Shown piece by piece: positions 9,435 to 17,931 of a DNA stretch of 64,000 nt; positions within the stretch are counted from its first letter, which is position 1; every line of letters starts with the position of its first letter. Location: assembly GCA_965217095.1 (NCBI GenBank), contig OZ244235.1:3286001-3350000 (forward strand), written 5' to 3'. Source of the stretch: CAYNZV01 sp965217095 (GTDB lineage Bacteria > Latescibacterota > UBA2968 > UBA8231). Under the pieces are notes generated by a model that saw nothing but the letters and a program-made list of their open reading frames with translations, made no database searches and had not been told where the DNA came from. Both the position numbers and the translations under genes were made by a program.

Positions 9435-9480
9435 GACTTCGGATCAGGGGTTGAGGGTTCGAGTCCTTCTGGGTGCGCTA
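9435..9480 (+). repeat. tRNA-Arg 3' half fragment B (putative attachment site)
   Basis: Direct-orientation partner of fragment A: identical anticodon loop (UCG) and 3' anticodon stem start, then T arm GAGGG-TTCGAGT-CCTTC and acceptor TGGGTGC. Relative to A, the second T-stem pair is A-T rather than C-G, a compensatory change, and the end reads GCTA instead of GCCA. No 5' half is present. It is therefore a copy from a different tRNA allele, not a fresh duplication of A. Confidence 0.7.
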
Positions 9481-9515
9481 GCCCTCTGTCCAACTGCAAC
9501 GGTCGCAGCCATACC

Positions 9516-9932
9516 ATGACCGCCGGCAACCACCTCATATCCGTAAAAATCATCGAGCTTCAACCTCATGGGGAAGTAGTCGCTGTCTTTCTCAAAGGGC
9601 CAGAGCCGCGAGTAGTCCCGATCCTGATTGGAGCCTCCGAAGCACAATCGCTGCACCTGGCCATACAGGGCAAACAACCCGAGCATTCCGGAGTCTACGA
9701 TATCATGGAATCGGTTATGGGAAAGAGAAGCGCCGCGGTGCGCCAGCTGGTGATCCACACGCTGCGCGAAAACACCTTTTTCGCCTATCTCAGTATCGAG
9801 CACGGAGCACAACCCCTGTTGATCGACTGTCGTCCCAGCGACGGTATGGTTATGGCCAAACGAGGAAACGCACCGATCTTCATCACCCCGGAGGTTCTCG
9901 AAGCGGCGGGCGTCGATTTCGAGGGTAGGTAA
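9516..9932 (+). CDS. Bifunctional nuclease family protein (BFN/DUF151)
   Basis: 138 residues matching the small BFN-domain family, whose plant and bacterial members show DNase/RNase activity. Landmarks: VVPILIGASEAQSLHLAIQG near the N-terminus, MESVMGKRSAAVRQLVIHTLRENTFFAYL in the middle, and the signature IDCRPSDGMVMAKRGNAPIFI near the C-terminus. Family length is about 140-200, so it is close to complete. The ATG is only 36 bases after tRNA fragment B and has no clear Shine-Dalgarno, so the original promoter may have been replaced. It converges on the secreted paralogue, with a strong hairpin between. Confidence 0.85.
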   Translation: MTAGNHLISVKIIELQPHGEVVAVFLKGPEPRVVPILIGASEAQSLHLAIQGKQPEHSGVYDIMESVMGKRSAAVRQLVIHTLRENTFFAYLSIEHGAQPLLIDCRPSDGMVMAKRGNAPIFITPEVLEAAGVDFEGR

Positions 9933-9995
9933 GCGCCCGGGCACCGACCTGACGATCCTCACTGTGGTCACTCCGCATCAGATCAGAAACACAGA

Positions 9996-10026
9996 AGCCG
10001 GACGCGCCACAGGGGCGCGCCCGGCT
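9996..10026. terminator. GC-rich hairpin between convergent genes
   Basis: AGCCGGACGCGCC pairs with GGGCGCGCCCGGCT in a 13-bp stem with one A-C mismatch and a short loop. On the plus strand it is followed by AAAA; on the minus strand by TTT, so it suits a bidirectional terminator for the convergent BFN and secreted-protein genes. Confidence 0.6.
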
Positions 10027-10316
10027 AAAACCAATAGACGAAAATCCCTACACGGGACTCACGTCCACCAGTCCAGGTGGTAAACCACCCGGCTGCTATC
10101 AGGTGATCCACCTCCCTGTGGTTGATGTACTACTCAATGGACCACCTCCTTTCGGTATGCGCCGGATACTTGTTGCAGCCCGATGTCGTTGCGGTTGTTA
10201 ATCTGCGACCAGGTCGCAGAGTTTCTGCGTACATCCGGCCACTAATATAATCAGTCGGCCGGCACCAAGGCAAATAGTTCGACTGGATGCGGACCGAGGG
10301 CCCACCGGCCCACCGA
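10027..10316. other. Structured intergenic region
   Basis: About 290 bases downstream of the minus-strand secreted protein. It contains short self-complementary GC stretches (for example CCAGGTGG/CCACC motifs near 10070-10120 and CTGCGACCAGGTCGCAG at about 10202) but no gene. Probably the 3' untranslated region of the operon. Confidence 0.4.
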
Positions 10317-13244
10317 CTAGATAGGCCGGCCGTATTCGGTGAATCCAACCAGCGCGCGCACAAAAAAGGACATGCTGTCGAAATTGCGCCGGTCCTGAAA
10401 ATTGGTGTCGAAATCCCGTTGGTCTTTGTGGACACCGATGATCGTGACCAGCTCGTAGCCTAAGTACCCGGTGCGATTGGTTATGGTCAAAAACGCGGTT
10501 CGTTGTTCGAAGCTCTCGCGCCTGGCTGTGCCGTCTCGACGGCGGTACGGAATCGGGCCGAAGCCCTGCACACCCGCCCGCGCCGAGGTGCGTTCAAGCA
10601 GCTGATACTCCAGCCGCAGGATAGGAATGGAGCGATACTCGGAGATCAGATCCACGTCGCGCTCGCGGTCCACCAAACGCAGCAGCATGAGCTTGTATTG
10701 GGGGATGAGGCTGAGCCTTCCCCAGCGTTTGGTAAACTCCAGCCTACTGACCCAAGCGTAGAGGTCCAGCCGACGCTTCACTTGAAAGGTGTCGTTGTAG
10801 AGCCAGCCGCCCTGCTGCCAGTTGAACCGCGCCCGCAGTTTCTGGCGCAGCTTCAGGGTGGACCACGGATTGAGGTTCAGGTCCGCGTAGGACTCGTTGA
10901 CGTAACTGTCCTCATAGTGCAGCACGTCCGCGACAAACTCACTGGTGTAAAAAGGTTGATACTCGCGGGCCTCCGGCAACGGGTTCACACCGCGGAAGCC
11001 AAAGACCCATTCGCGTATGGGGGTGTCGTCAAGCACCCGATACTCGTCGGCGATATCGTCCTGCACCCGACGGAGGTTGTTCTCGGCGAAGAACAGGCGG
11101 CGGTCGCCCACGCCGCGGATGTCCAGGGTCAGCAAAACGTACGAGGTGCGATTGCGGCCGGGTCCGGCAATCTCGTTTACCGAGTAGTGGCCAGCGCCGA
11201 ACGAGAGTCTTGGCGTCAGATCGTACTGGGCAAAAAGGTGGTAGCCCCGCTGATCGGGATCGTAGGGATAGTCCACCTGGCCGTCGTCTTCGCGGATATC
11301 CGGTTCGTCGTTGTTGTTGCGATCGAGACCATAGACATAGGCGTTGGGCTCCACGTCGTACATCAGAAAGGGTTCTTCGTAGTCGGGAAAGATGTCGCCA
11401 TCCCGATTGACGTCCGAGAACCCGTCGTTGTCTTCGTCCTGGTTGAGAAACACGCCGTCTAGGTCCCAGGACTTGTCGTCGTTGTGGAAGCCCACGAGAT
11501 TGCCGTAGCGTCGATCAGGAAAACGATCACCGTCGTCGTTGTCCTCCACCAAATCCCAATAGATCGTCTCGTTCGACAAGCCCATGAGATGGGTGTGTCG
11601 AAAGTTCTGCTTGACCAGGTAGCTCCGGAATGTGGTGGTGAATTCGGGATTGATGGAGAACGCCTCCGCACCGAGGCGGCCGCGCTCAAACCAGTGCGTC
11701 GCGTTGAGGTAGAAGGCGTCATCCTTCTGGGCAAAGCGCGGGCTCGCGTCAAAGTCGGAGGCACCCTTCAGGTGCGCAGGATAGCGCGCATACAACTTCG
11801 AGCGCGCGTACTCGCCATTGATTTCCAGACCGGGCAACGTCAGGTCGAGATCGGCGCTGTAGGTAAAGATGCCCGTGTCTTCGCCCACATGAAAAGACAC
11901 TCGCTTCAGGTTGGTCATATCCTGCACGTTATCACGAGCGCGAACCACGGTCTTGTAGAAGGTGGCGGAATACCGGGAATGATAGGTCTTGCCTCTCGGA
12001 TTCACCTCGTAGAGGGTGGCCACGTCCGCCCGGAAGTCGTTGCCCAGCAAGACCTCGATCTCCACCGACTCCACCACTGGATCTTCCGACAAATCGTAGA
12101 GAAAGGCGATCTCCTTGTCGCCGTCGGCGGCCAGCGGTCCGCTCGGCGATTCGATCTGGAAGCCAGACAGCAGACCCTTGAGGTTGGAGATCGAGCTGAC
12201 ATCCTCGCCCTTCTCGTGGTCCCGGCGCACGAAGTAATCGGAATATAGAGGTAGGTCGTTCCGTCCCCGGTAGTAGAGCTGATGCCCTTGAAAGCGAGTG
12301 TAGTCCGTGTTGCGAAAGCCGCCCGTCGCTGAGGAAATCGTGCCCACCTGGGGCCGTATTCCGGCCGGGTTGCTCACCACCAGAGGCACGATGTCGGGGC
12401 GCGACGAGCCGTTGACGATGAGTCTCACATCCTGAATGTGAGCTCCGGCAATCCCGTCCCTGGGCGAATCGTCCGAAAAACGCACGACCACCCAGTCCAT
12501 CAGCGGCTGGTCAGGGCGCAGGCGCCCCTTGAGACTGTTCCCCGACTGCGTGCTCTGGTACACGTGGGAATTGGACAGGTTGAAGCCCAGAGTGCCGACC
12601 CCTAGATCCGCCTGCAACCGCCCGCCGAGCAACAGGGTCGAGTCGTCGGCGAAGTGGGTGTACTCCACGGCCCAAACATTGGCCAACTCCTGGTAGCTGT
12701 GGGGCCGCTCGATCCTCGAGGCCAATGCCGTTGCTTTGAGATAGCGGGTCGACAGATCGAAGCGCAAACCGTTGAAATCGGTCATAGACAGGACCAGAGG
12801 CGACAGGCGGGCGATCAGATGGTCGCCGACGATGAAACTGAAACCCCAGTCACGGTAGCCGTCCCGGAAGACAGCTACCGCATGATAGACCTTTTCCCAC
12901 TGCAAATTATACATGATGTTGGGTTTGAATATGCCGCTGCCGTACTGCTGTCCCGGGGTGCGCACCTCCTCCCACTTGTAGAGATCGTAGCCCGTGGTCA
13001 GATAGTCGCCCATGGGACCGAAGTAGGTCCGCCGCGAGTCTTCGTAAGGCACCGTATGATCCGGGTAGTTACTGAAGTTCTGGTAGGCGAAGTTGCGGTA
13101 TTTCGGTCGCTCCCAGCGCAGATGCGGCCGCGTGGCATGGAGCTCAGAGGTGCCCGCAGCGCGCTGCTCTTGAGCCGACAGCGATACCCAGGACAGGATC
13201 CCGATCACAAAAACGGCGCCCAGTTGCCGGATTGACTCGCGCAT
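10317..13244 (-). CDS. Large secreted protein with Asp-rich Ca-binding-type repeats (paralogue 2)
   Basis: About 975 residues, homologous along its whole length to the protein at 2581-5541 (shared blocks include LSMTDFNGLR, GRLRPDQPL versus GRLRRDQPL, YGLDRNNNDEPD versus YGLDRNHNDEPD, and YDPDQRGYHLF). A signal peptide starts at the ATG at 13244; a TTG at 13256 directly after the previous stop, with GGAGGT upstream, is the alternative. Residues about 566-650 hold DNDDGDRF, DEDNDGF, NRDGDIFPDYEE and NNNDEPD loops of calcium-site type. The C-terminal third looks like amphipathic strands of an envelope protein. It ends a three-gene minus-strand operon (GH127-like, phosphoesterase, this gene), overlapping or nearly touching the gene before it. 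Function unknown; export is inferred. Confidence 0.82.
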   Translation of the reverse strand: MRESIRQLGAVFVIGILSWVSLSAQEQRAAGTSELHATRPHLRWERPKYRNFAYQNFSNYPDHTVPYEDSRRTYFGPMGDYLTTGYDLYKWEEVRTPGQQYGSGIFKPNIMYNLQWEKVYHAVAVFRDGYRDWGFSFIVGDHLIARLSPLVLSMTDFNGLRFDLSTRYLKATALASRIERPHSYQELANVWAVEYTHFADDSTLLLGGRLQADLGVGTLGFNLSNSHVYQSTQSGNSLKGRLRPDQPLMDWVVVRFSDDSPRDGIAGAHIQDVRLIVNGSSRPDIVPLVVSNPAGIRPQVGTISSATGGFRNTDYTRFQGHQLYYRGRNDLPLYSDYFVRRDHEKGEDVSSISNLKGLLSGFQIESPSGPLAADGDKEIAFLYDLSEDPVVESVEIEVLLGNDFRADVATLYEVNPRGKTYHSRYSATFYKTVVRARDNVQDMTNLKRVSFHVGEDTGIFTYSADLDLTLPGLEINGEYARSKLYARYPAHLKGASDFDASPRFAQKDDAFYLNATHWFERGRLGAEAFSINPEFTTTFRSYLVKQNFRHTHLMGLSNETIYWDLVEDNDDGDRFPDRRYGNLVGFHNDDKSWDLDGVFLNQDEDNDGFSDVNRDGDIFPDYEEPFLMYDVEPNAYVYGLDRNNNDEPDIREDDGQVDYPYDPDQRGYHLFAQYDLTPRLSFGAGHYSVNEIAGPGRNRTSYVLLTLDIRGVGDRRLFFAENNLRRVQDDIADEYRVLDDTPIREWVFGFRGVNPLPEAREYQPFYTSEFVADVLHYEDSYVNESYADLNLNPWSTLKLRQKLRARFNWQQGGWLYNDTFQVKRRLDLYAWVSRLEFTKRWGRLSLIPQYKLMLLRLVDRERDVDLISEYRSIPILRLEYQLLERTSARAGVQGFGPIPYRRRDGTARRESFEQRTAFLTITNRTGYLGYELVTIIGVHKDQRDFDTNFQDRRNFDSMSFFVRALVGFTEYGRPI

Positions 13245-13257
13245 GGCTCGCCTCAAG

Positions 13258-14016
13258 TCAGCTACCTCCGACCGCTACCCTGCGGGCCGACCACCCCTCT
13301 TCAAACAGGGTTACGACCTTGAAAGAGAGCTCTTCGGGATACTGTAGAGGTCCGGAGGTTCCCACGCTCGTAACCAGGCTGATGCCATGCCAGCGCGCAT
13401 CGATGTCTTGGTGCCAGTGACCGCTGAGAACACACGAGACCTCATACTTCCTGAATAGATCGATAAGGTCGCTCCTGTTGGACATATTCCAATAGGTGTC
13501 CTCTTCCTGCGGATGACAATTAAACAACGGCCAGTGCATGACGACGAAACGGTGCCTGCAGTCCGATGGTACCTGAGACAACTGGCTCGCCAAATAATCC
13601 CGCTCCTTCTCGGCGTAGTCATCGCCGAACTCCCCCCTAAGCCACCAGGCATTGATACCAACCAGGAACGCGTTTCTATGGGAGAGCGAGAAGCGGACCG
13701 GGAGTCCGCGCTCAACGTACTTCCAACGCTGCGCCGGATCGCCTTGCTCATGATTTCCAACCACCCCGTAGTAAGGCACGGTCAAGCCAGACAACGAATC
13801 CTGCAGCGCATCAAGCTGTGAGTCTGTATGCTCGTCGCCGGGGTTCTCTATCTGATCGCCGCCGAACACAACGAAGTCGACCCCACTCTCGTTTACGTAG
13901 GCGATGGCGCGATCCAGACGCTTTTTGTCAGACCCGGGTTCATGCAAGCCCGAGGCCCTGTCCATTCCGATTTGAGGATCGGTGATGAACGCGAAACTGA
14001 AGACCCCGTCGCCCAC
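13258..14016 (-). CDS. Calcineurin-like metallophosphoesterase
   Basis: 252 residues starting with GTG, preceded by AGGAAGGG and 12 bases from the stop of the upstream gene. Metal-binding motifs are in canonical order: FITDPQ (Gln in place of the usual His of DxH), GGDQIEN, GNHE, VVMHWPLFN and SGHWHQD. The core is a two-metal phosphoesterase fold; the DPQ variant is seen in CSTP1-like or secreted-type members. No signal peptide, so cytoplasmic as written. Its stop codon sits within the ribosome-binding region of the large secreted protein, indicating coupled translation. Substrate unknown. Confidence 0.88.
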   Translation of the reverse strand: MGDGVFSFAFITDPQIGMDRASGLHEPGSDKKRLDRAIAYVNESGVDFVVFGGDQIENPGDEHTDSQLDALQDSLSGLTVPYYGVVGNHEQGDPAQRWKYVERGLPVRFSLSHRNAFLVGINAWWLRGEFGDDYAEKERDYLASQLSQVPSDCRHRFVVMHWPLFNCHPQEEDTYWNMSNRSDLIDLFRKYEVSCVLSGHWHQDIDARWHGISLVTSVGTSGPLQYPEELSFKVVTLFEEGWSARRVAVGGS

Positions 14017-14028
14017 AATCTGCCCTTC

Positions 14029-15630
14029 CTACTCGAAGGGGTCGAAGAAGGTGAGGTCAGTGCCGAAATTGTCCATAGCTACAACTTCGTCGCCACGGAA
14101 GCGAGCGCGGGTCTCGGTATCGCGAAAGGTCAGCGTCATCTCGTGCTCCGGCAAATCGAAGTCGAAGGCAATCCATTGGTCGACCTCCGGTTCCGCACAG
14201 ACCATATAGTCTTCAGAGAAGTGGGTTGTGCCCACCGGTCCAGACACCTTCATCCCATCGCGCTCCACCCAGGGCGGAATTCGCACGTGCAGCGCGCCGG
14301 GCTGTTTGATCCTCACCTCCAACCTGGAATGGGTGTAGGGAGACCGGACCTGGATGTCCGTCGTCTCGTGATCGAACAGCAGGTTCACCCAGTGCCCCGC
14401 CTCATCGAACCGTGTGACCTCCCGATAGGCCTCGCACAAGGAGCCGACCACTCCACCCACAATGTCCTGGTGAAAGCCGATGCGAGCGTTGTCGGTCTCC
14501 CAAATGCCGGCGGGCTCGTGGCCGTACTGAGCCGGAAACCCCCAGGCGCCGCGAATTCTCTGGGCAAAATTCGTCGCGGCGTCCACTCCATCCGGGTTAT
14601 CCGCTTCGACGATGAAGGAGACGTCCCTGAGCTGAGAGGGGAGCAGATGGCTACGCAGTATGCGCTCGGCGTCGGCGTAGTAACTGGTATGTCCCCAGCG
14701 GCTTAAAATCAGCGCAGTCTCCACGATGTCACCCGTGTTGTTGCCTTCGCCCCTGTCAGGGTAGTTGTCCAACAGGCTTGTCACTTCGATACTCCAGCCG
14801 ATCTGGTCACGCATTTCCCACAGCCCGTTGTCGTAGAAGGCCTTCACGCAAGCAATCAGTCCGGCGTCGCGGGTAAGGTCCGCCAACTGGGCGAGCGACG
14901 ACATCACAGACGTGGTGGAGTGGGCGTGATTGCCGAAGCGTGCCGTCGAAAAGGCGCCGTCCTCCCAGTAACAGTCGCGAATAGCCTTTTCCTTCAATAC
15001 CTCCGCGAGTTGGAGGGCCGGCTCGTGACCCGTAACCTGGTAGAGCTTGACCAGCGGGCCAATGGCGCGGGCAAGACGCTGAATGAAGGAGTGGGTCTCG
15101 TCAATGCGCTCGATCGTCAGCGGCAGCTCTTTTTCGATTCGCTCGTAGTCCCAATGCTCGTTGGGGACCCAGTAGTCGAATATGATTTGAATGCTGGCTT
15201 CGGCGAGCTCCCGGGCTCGATCGGACCCACGATACTTGGTCAAGGCGTATAGGGCATGGAAACCCTCGCGGATACTGTGGTCCCCGAGCTCGATGGGCGT
15301 GCCCTTGCCACCCGTGTACCTGCCGATTCGCTCAAGGGGTAAAGCAACTTGAGAGTAGGAGAAGAAAGCCGCCCTTGTGTGTTTCTCGATGCAATCCTCG
15401 TCGATCTCGATACCGGCCGCATCTTCAGCGTTGAGCAGGGCGTTCAGGTGACGTCCCGGGTGATGAGCCTCATGGCCTGGTCTAAACAGAGCCTCGGCCT
15501 GGGGTCGGGCTTGGGCAGCGCCGTAAGGGATATCGGCATCGTCGGCGTTAAATGAGTTGCACATGGTGTGACACCCGAGCCGGATTGCGTCGCGGATGTC
15601 GGTGGTGTTGACGTCTTTTAGCTTAGTCAT
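14029..15630 (-). CDS. GH127-like (alpha/alpha)6 glycosidase family protein
   Basis: 533 residues with the layout of the beta-L-arabinofuranosidase (GH127/DUF1680)-like six-hairpin group: an N-terminal helical barrel (LRLARAIGPLVKLYQVTGHEPALQLAE type repeats), a conserved middle (TGDIVETALILSRWG, then WGFPAQYGHEPAGIWET), and a C-terminal beta module beginning near RSPYTHSRLEVRI. GH127 enzymes use a Zn-bound Cys nucleophile; I see no clear CxxC-type cluster, so catalysis may differ. No signal peptide. First gene of the minus-strand operon with a phosphoesterase and a large secreted protein. Likely acts on an intracellular oligosaccharide; substrate is inference. Confidence 0.65.
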   Translation of the reverse strand: MTKLKDVNTTDIRDAIRLGCHTMCNSFNADDADIPYGAAQARPQAEALFRPGHEAHHPGRHLNALLNAEDAAGIEIDEDCIEKHTRAAFFSYSQVALPLERIGRYTGGKGTPIELGDHSIREGFHALYALTKYRGSDRARELAEASIQIIFDYWVPNEHWDYERIEKELPLTIERIDETHSFIQRLARAIGPLVKLYQVTGHEPALQLAEVLKEKAIRDCYWEDGAFSTARFGNHAHSTTSVMSSLAQLADLTRDAGLIACVKAFYDNGLWEMRDQIGWSIEVTSLLDNYPDRGEGNNTGDIVETALILSRWGHTSYYADAERILRSHLLPSQLRDVSFIVEADNPDGVDAATNFAQRIRGAWGFPAQYGHEPAGIWETDNARIGFHQDIVGGVVGSLCEAYREVTRFDEAGHWVNLLFDHETTDIQVRSPYTHSRLEVRIKQPGALHVRIPPWVERDGMKVSGPVGTTHFSEDYMVCAEPEVDQWIAFDFDLPEHEMTLTFRDTETRARFRGDEVVAMDNFGTDLTFFDPFE

Positions 15631-15696
15631 GGATGTTGGGCCCCAAAAGGAAAAGTCAACCCCCTTCGAAAACAGAGAGTTGCACTACGTTCAAAG

Positions 15697-15753
15697 TGGT
15701 CGGGGTGCCGGGATTCGAACCCGCCCTGAGAATCAGGACAAGCCAACACCCCC
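15697..15753 (-). other. Truncated tRNA-like element
   Basis: On the minus strand this 57-base element ends in CACCCCG-A-CCA, preceded by a T arm GCGGG-TTCGAAT-CCCGG. Its first seven bases GGGGGTG pair with the acceptor 3' strand at six of seven positions. Between them is only one hairpin (CCTGA-TTC-TCAGG), so a D arm and a normal anticodon arm are missing. The T arm and acceptor resemble tRNA-Pro. It lies directly downstream of the Ldh_2 gene. Probably a remnant of a tRNA or an old attachment site rather than a working tRNA. Confidence 0.5.
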
Positions 15754-15779
15754 AAGGTGATCGTCAATACCCGCAGGCT

Positions 15780-16823
15780 CTACTCAGCCGGTACGCCGAC
15801 CTCCGTCGCAAGGTCGGTGAGCACCTTCCAGACGTCGTCGGGAACGGGAATACCGTCACGCCTGGCCTCTCGCGAGCGGCTCTCCAGGTCTCCGGGGACG
15901 AGGACTTCCTTGAAACCGGGTGCCGGCGGCACGGCCCTCATGCGGCGCTCCAAATCGTCCACTCGGGTGGTGAAGTCGCCCAGAGGCTGGAAGACATCGG
16001 CCTTGACGACGACTATGGTTATACCCTGGTGGCGGTTGTATAAGCCGCCGCGATGAATCTCAGCATAGGAGTCTGAGCCGGTGAGGATCCGACCGAGGGT
16101 CTCCACCGCCAGCATGATGGCGTAACCCTTGTGCCCGCCAAAGGGCAGGTGCCCGCCGCCGTTGAAGAACTCGTCGGGGTTGGTCGTGGGATTGCCGTCC
16201 TTGTCAACGATGTTGCCCGAGGGAAGCTTCTCGCCCCTGTCCCTGGCCTGCACGACCTTGGAACCGCTGACGCCGGTGGTGGCGAAGTCCAGAATCATCG
16301 GCACCTCATCACCTGCCGGGAAGCCCATGGACAGCGGATTGGTGTGCAATATGGGCTTGAGCCCGCCGTAGGGCATGGTCGTTTGCTGGTCCTCGGAGTA
16401 GCCGCCGGCCCAGACCATGGAGACCATACCCTCAGCCGCGGCCATCTCGGAGTACTCGCCCAGGCGGCCGATATGACCGCAGCGCACGATACCTACCACC
16501 GACACCCCCTGCTTCCCGGTCTTTTGAATCGCCAGCTTCATGGCGTACTTGGCGGCCACGAAGCCGAAGGTCCAGTTGCCTGTGACAAGCGCAGTGGCGG
16601 TTGTCTCGCTAACAATTTCCGGCACGGCAGTCGGCACCAAGTAGCCATCCCGGATGTCGCGCACGTATCCCGCAAGGTGCCAGACGCCGTGAGGGTCGAC
16701 ACCGGCCAGGTGCGATGAGACCAGGGCTTCAGCTACACGGCTGGCGTTTGCCTCGGTGGCGCCGACGGCTAAGAGGATGTTGGTGACCAGGCTGTGAAGT
16801 TCCTGTGGAGTCTTTGTCGGCAT
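15780..16823 (-). CDS. Malate/L-lactate dehydrogenase family (Ldh_2) NAD(P)-dependent oxidoreductase
   Basis: 347 residues, the usual length of the Ldh_2 family (ComC, AllD, YlbC-like), which oxidise 2-hydroxyacids such as sulfolactate, ureidoglycolate or 2,3-diketogulonate. Signature stretches: SSHLAGVDPHGVWHL, GIVRCGHIGRLGEYSEMAA (catalytic His region), LHTNPLSMGFP, MILDFATTGVSGSKV, and FGGHKGYAIMLAVE. AAGGA lies upstream of the ATG. It may belong with the downstream GH127 operon, but about 150 bases and the tRNA-like element lie between. Substrate not readable. Confidence 0.92.
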   Translation of the reverse strand: MPTKTPQELHSLVTNILLAVGATEANASRVAEALVSSHLAGVDPHGVWHLAGYVRDIRDGYLVPTAVPEIVSETTATALVTGNWTFGFVAAKYAMKLAIQKTGKQGVSVVGIVRCGHIGRLGEYSEMAAAEGMVSMVWAGGYSEDQQTTMPYGGLKPILHTNPLSMGFPAGDEVPMILDFATTGVSGSKVVQARDRGEKLPSGNIVDKDGNPTTNPDEFFNGGGHLPFGGHKGYAIMLAVETLGRILTGSDSYAEIHRGGLYNRHQGITIVVVKADVFQPLGDFTTRVDDLERRMRAVPPAPGFKEVLVPGDLESRSREARRDGIPVPDDVWKVLTDLATEVGVPAE

Positions 16824-17195
16824 TACTGTTTGTCCTTCTGTATTCGCGCTCGTTTTCTGTAACGGACGCTATTCATGCGCTTTGACTTTGCCCTGCCCTG
16901 TGAGTGCGCCCGATCACTAGGATCGCCACGGCCAGGGGCTGATCGGTAGACGCTGCGAACGCTCATCCACCAGATGCTCCCTTCCTCATGCTGCGTTGAT
17001 TGCCACCCAATCTCGTACAACGCCCCTTGTGTAAGTAGAATAGAGAATAGCTCCCCATTTCGATTGTTCCCAGGAAATTCTTGGGGGTGTCCCCTAGCGC
17101 TGACACAGATAGTCGCTTCGGTCCTTAAGCAAAGGTTCTTAAAGGGTCTCTGCACAGCCAGCCGCAAGTCCTCGTAATTATTAGTTGATTTCCTC
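16824..17195. other. Non-coding region between dehydrogenase and recombinase
   Basis: Divergent intergenic stretch of about 400 bases. An open frame on the minus strand exists but has no ribosome site or family resemblance. It becomes A/T-rich toward the recombinase. Confidence 0.4.
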
Positions 17196-17223
17196 TTGAG
17201 ATGGCATATCATAAAAGTATACG
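17196..17223 (+). promoter_or_regulatory. Possible sigma-70-type promoter of the recombinase
   Basis: TTGAGA, 16 bases, then TATACG, in an abruptly A/T-rich stretch 28 bases before the recombinase ATG. Spacing and composition fit a housekeeping promoter; prediction only. Confidence 0.3.
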
Positions 17224-17250
17224 TTTAAGATATATTGAAGGAGGGCCAAA

Positions 17251-17838
17251 ATGGCACGCGCAGCGATCTATTACCGTGTATCAACCGTGGATCAGTCTGT
17301 AAATGGCCAGATCTCCGAGTTGCGGGAGTATGCAGACAAGAGGGGATTCGAGGTAGCCGGCGAATACGTGGACCATCGCTCGGGAGCCGCAAGAGAGAGA
17401 CCGGAGCTGGTCCGCATGATGGGCGACGTTCGACAGCGCAAGGCCGACATCGTTTTGGTATGGGCTTTCGACCGCTTCGCCCGCTCGACCTCACATCTCG
17501 TGTCCACCTTGGAGGAGCTCCAGAGTCTCGGTGCGGACTTCATCTCCTACAAGCAGCAGGTCGATACTTCCACGGCAACAGGCAAGCTCATATTTACGGT
17601 GCTGGCCGCAATCGCGGAGTTTGAGCGCGAGATGATTCGGGAGCGAGTAAAAACTGGCATGGCTAATGCGAAGAGGGCCGGGACCAAATCTGGAAATCCC
17701 ATCGGGAGGCCCCGGATTAGCGCTGCAAAGCAGTCGCGGATTAGGGCGATGCGAAAAGAGGGGGTGAGCTATGCCAGTATTTCCAAGCAGCTTGGCTTGG
17801 CAAAGTCCGTCGTATTTCGGTATTCAAAGTCCGGTTGA
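17251..17838 (+). CDS. Serine recombinase (resolvase/invertase family)
   Basis: 195 residues, complete for a small resolvase/invertase. The catalytic Ser is at residue 11 in IYYRVST, the Arg-containing motif VWAFDRFARS follows, and the long E helix starts near LIFTVLAAIAEFEREMIRERVKTGM. After GRPRIS the C-terminal helix-turn-helix (ISKQLGLAKSVVFRYSK) binds the recombination site. Start fixed by GAAGGAGG six to seven bases before ATG. In the cell it would cut and invert or resolve short DNA segments; a perfect hairpin just downstream (17850-17866) could be related to regulation or a site. Opens the mosaic part of the window. Confidence 0.93.
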   Translation: MARAAIYYRVSTVDQSVNGQISELREYADKRGFEVAGEYVDHRSGAARERPELVRMMGDVRQRKADIVLVWAFDRFARSTSHLVSTLEELQSLGADFISYKQQVDTSTATGKLIFTVLAAIAEFEREMIRERVKTGMANAKRAGTKSGNPIGRPRISAAKQSRIRAMRKEGVSYASISKQLGLAKSVVFRYSKSG

Positions 17839-17849
17839 AGGGACAGGAT

Positions 17850-17866
17850 GGAATGCCGTGCATTCC
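17850..17866. repeat. Perfect inverted repeat after the recombinase
   Basis: GGAATGC-CGT-GCATTCC, a perfect 7-bp stem with a 3-base loop, 12 bases after the recombinase stop; no T-run follows, so it is not an obvious terminator. Confidence 0.5.
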
Positions 17867-17931
17867 TGAGCAGCAGGTGAATAGGACTAACGCGCAGTCC
17901 TTCCGCTTTTGCCTGAAATACGGAGACGCAG

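Noticed and set aside
9444..9971. 175-codon minus-strand gene
   Set aside because: Antisense of BFN and the tRNA fragment; no independent support.
10503..12248. Long plus-strand frames opposite the second secreted protein
   Set aside because: The minus-strand gene has a signal peptide, a paralogue and operon context; the plus frames have none.
16823..17212. 129-codon minus-strand frame in the intergenic region
   Set aside because: No ribosome site, no signal peptide, no recognisable family; composition like non-coding DNA.
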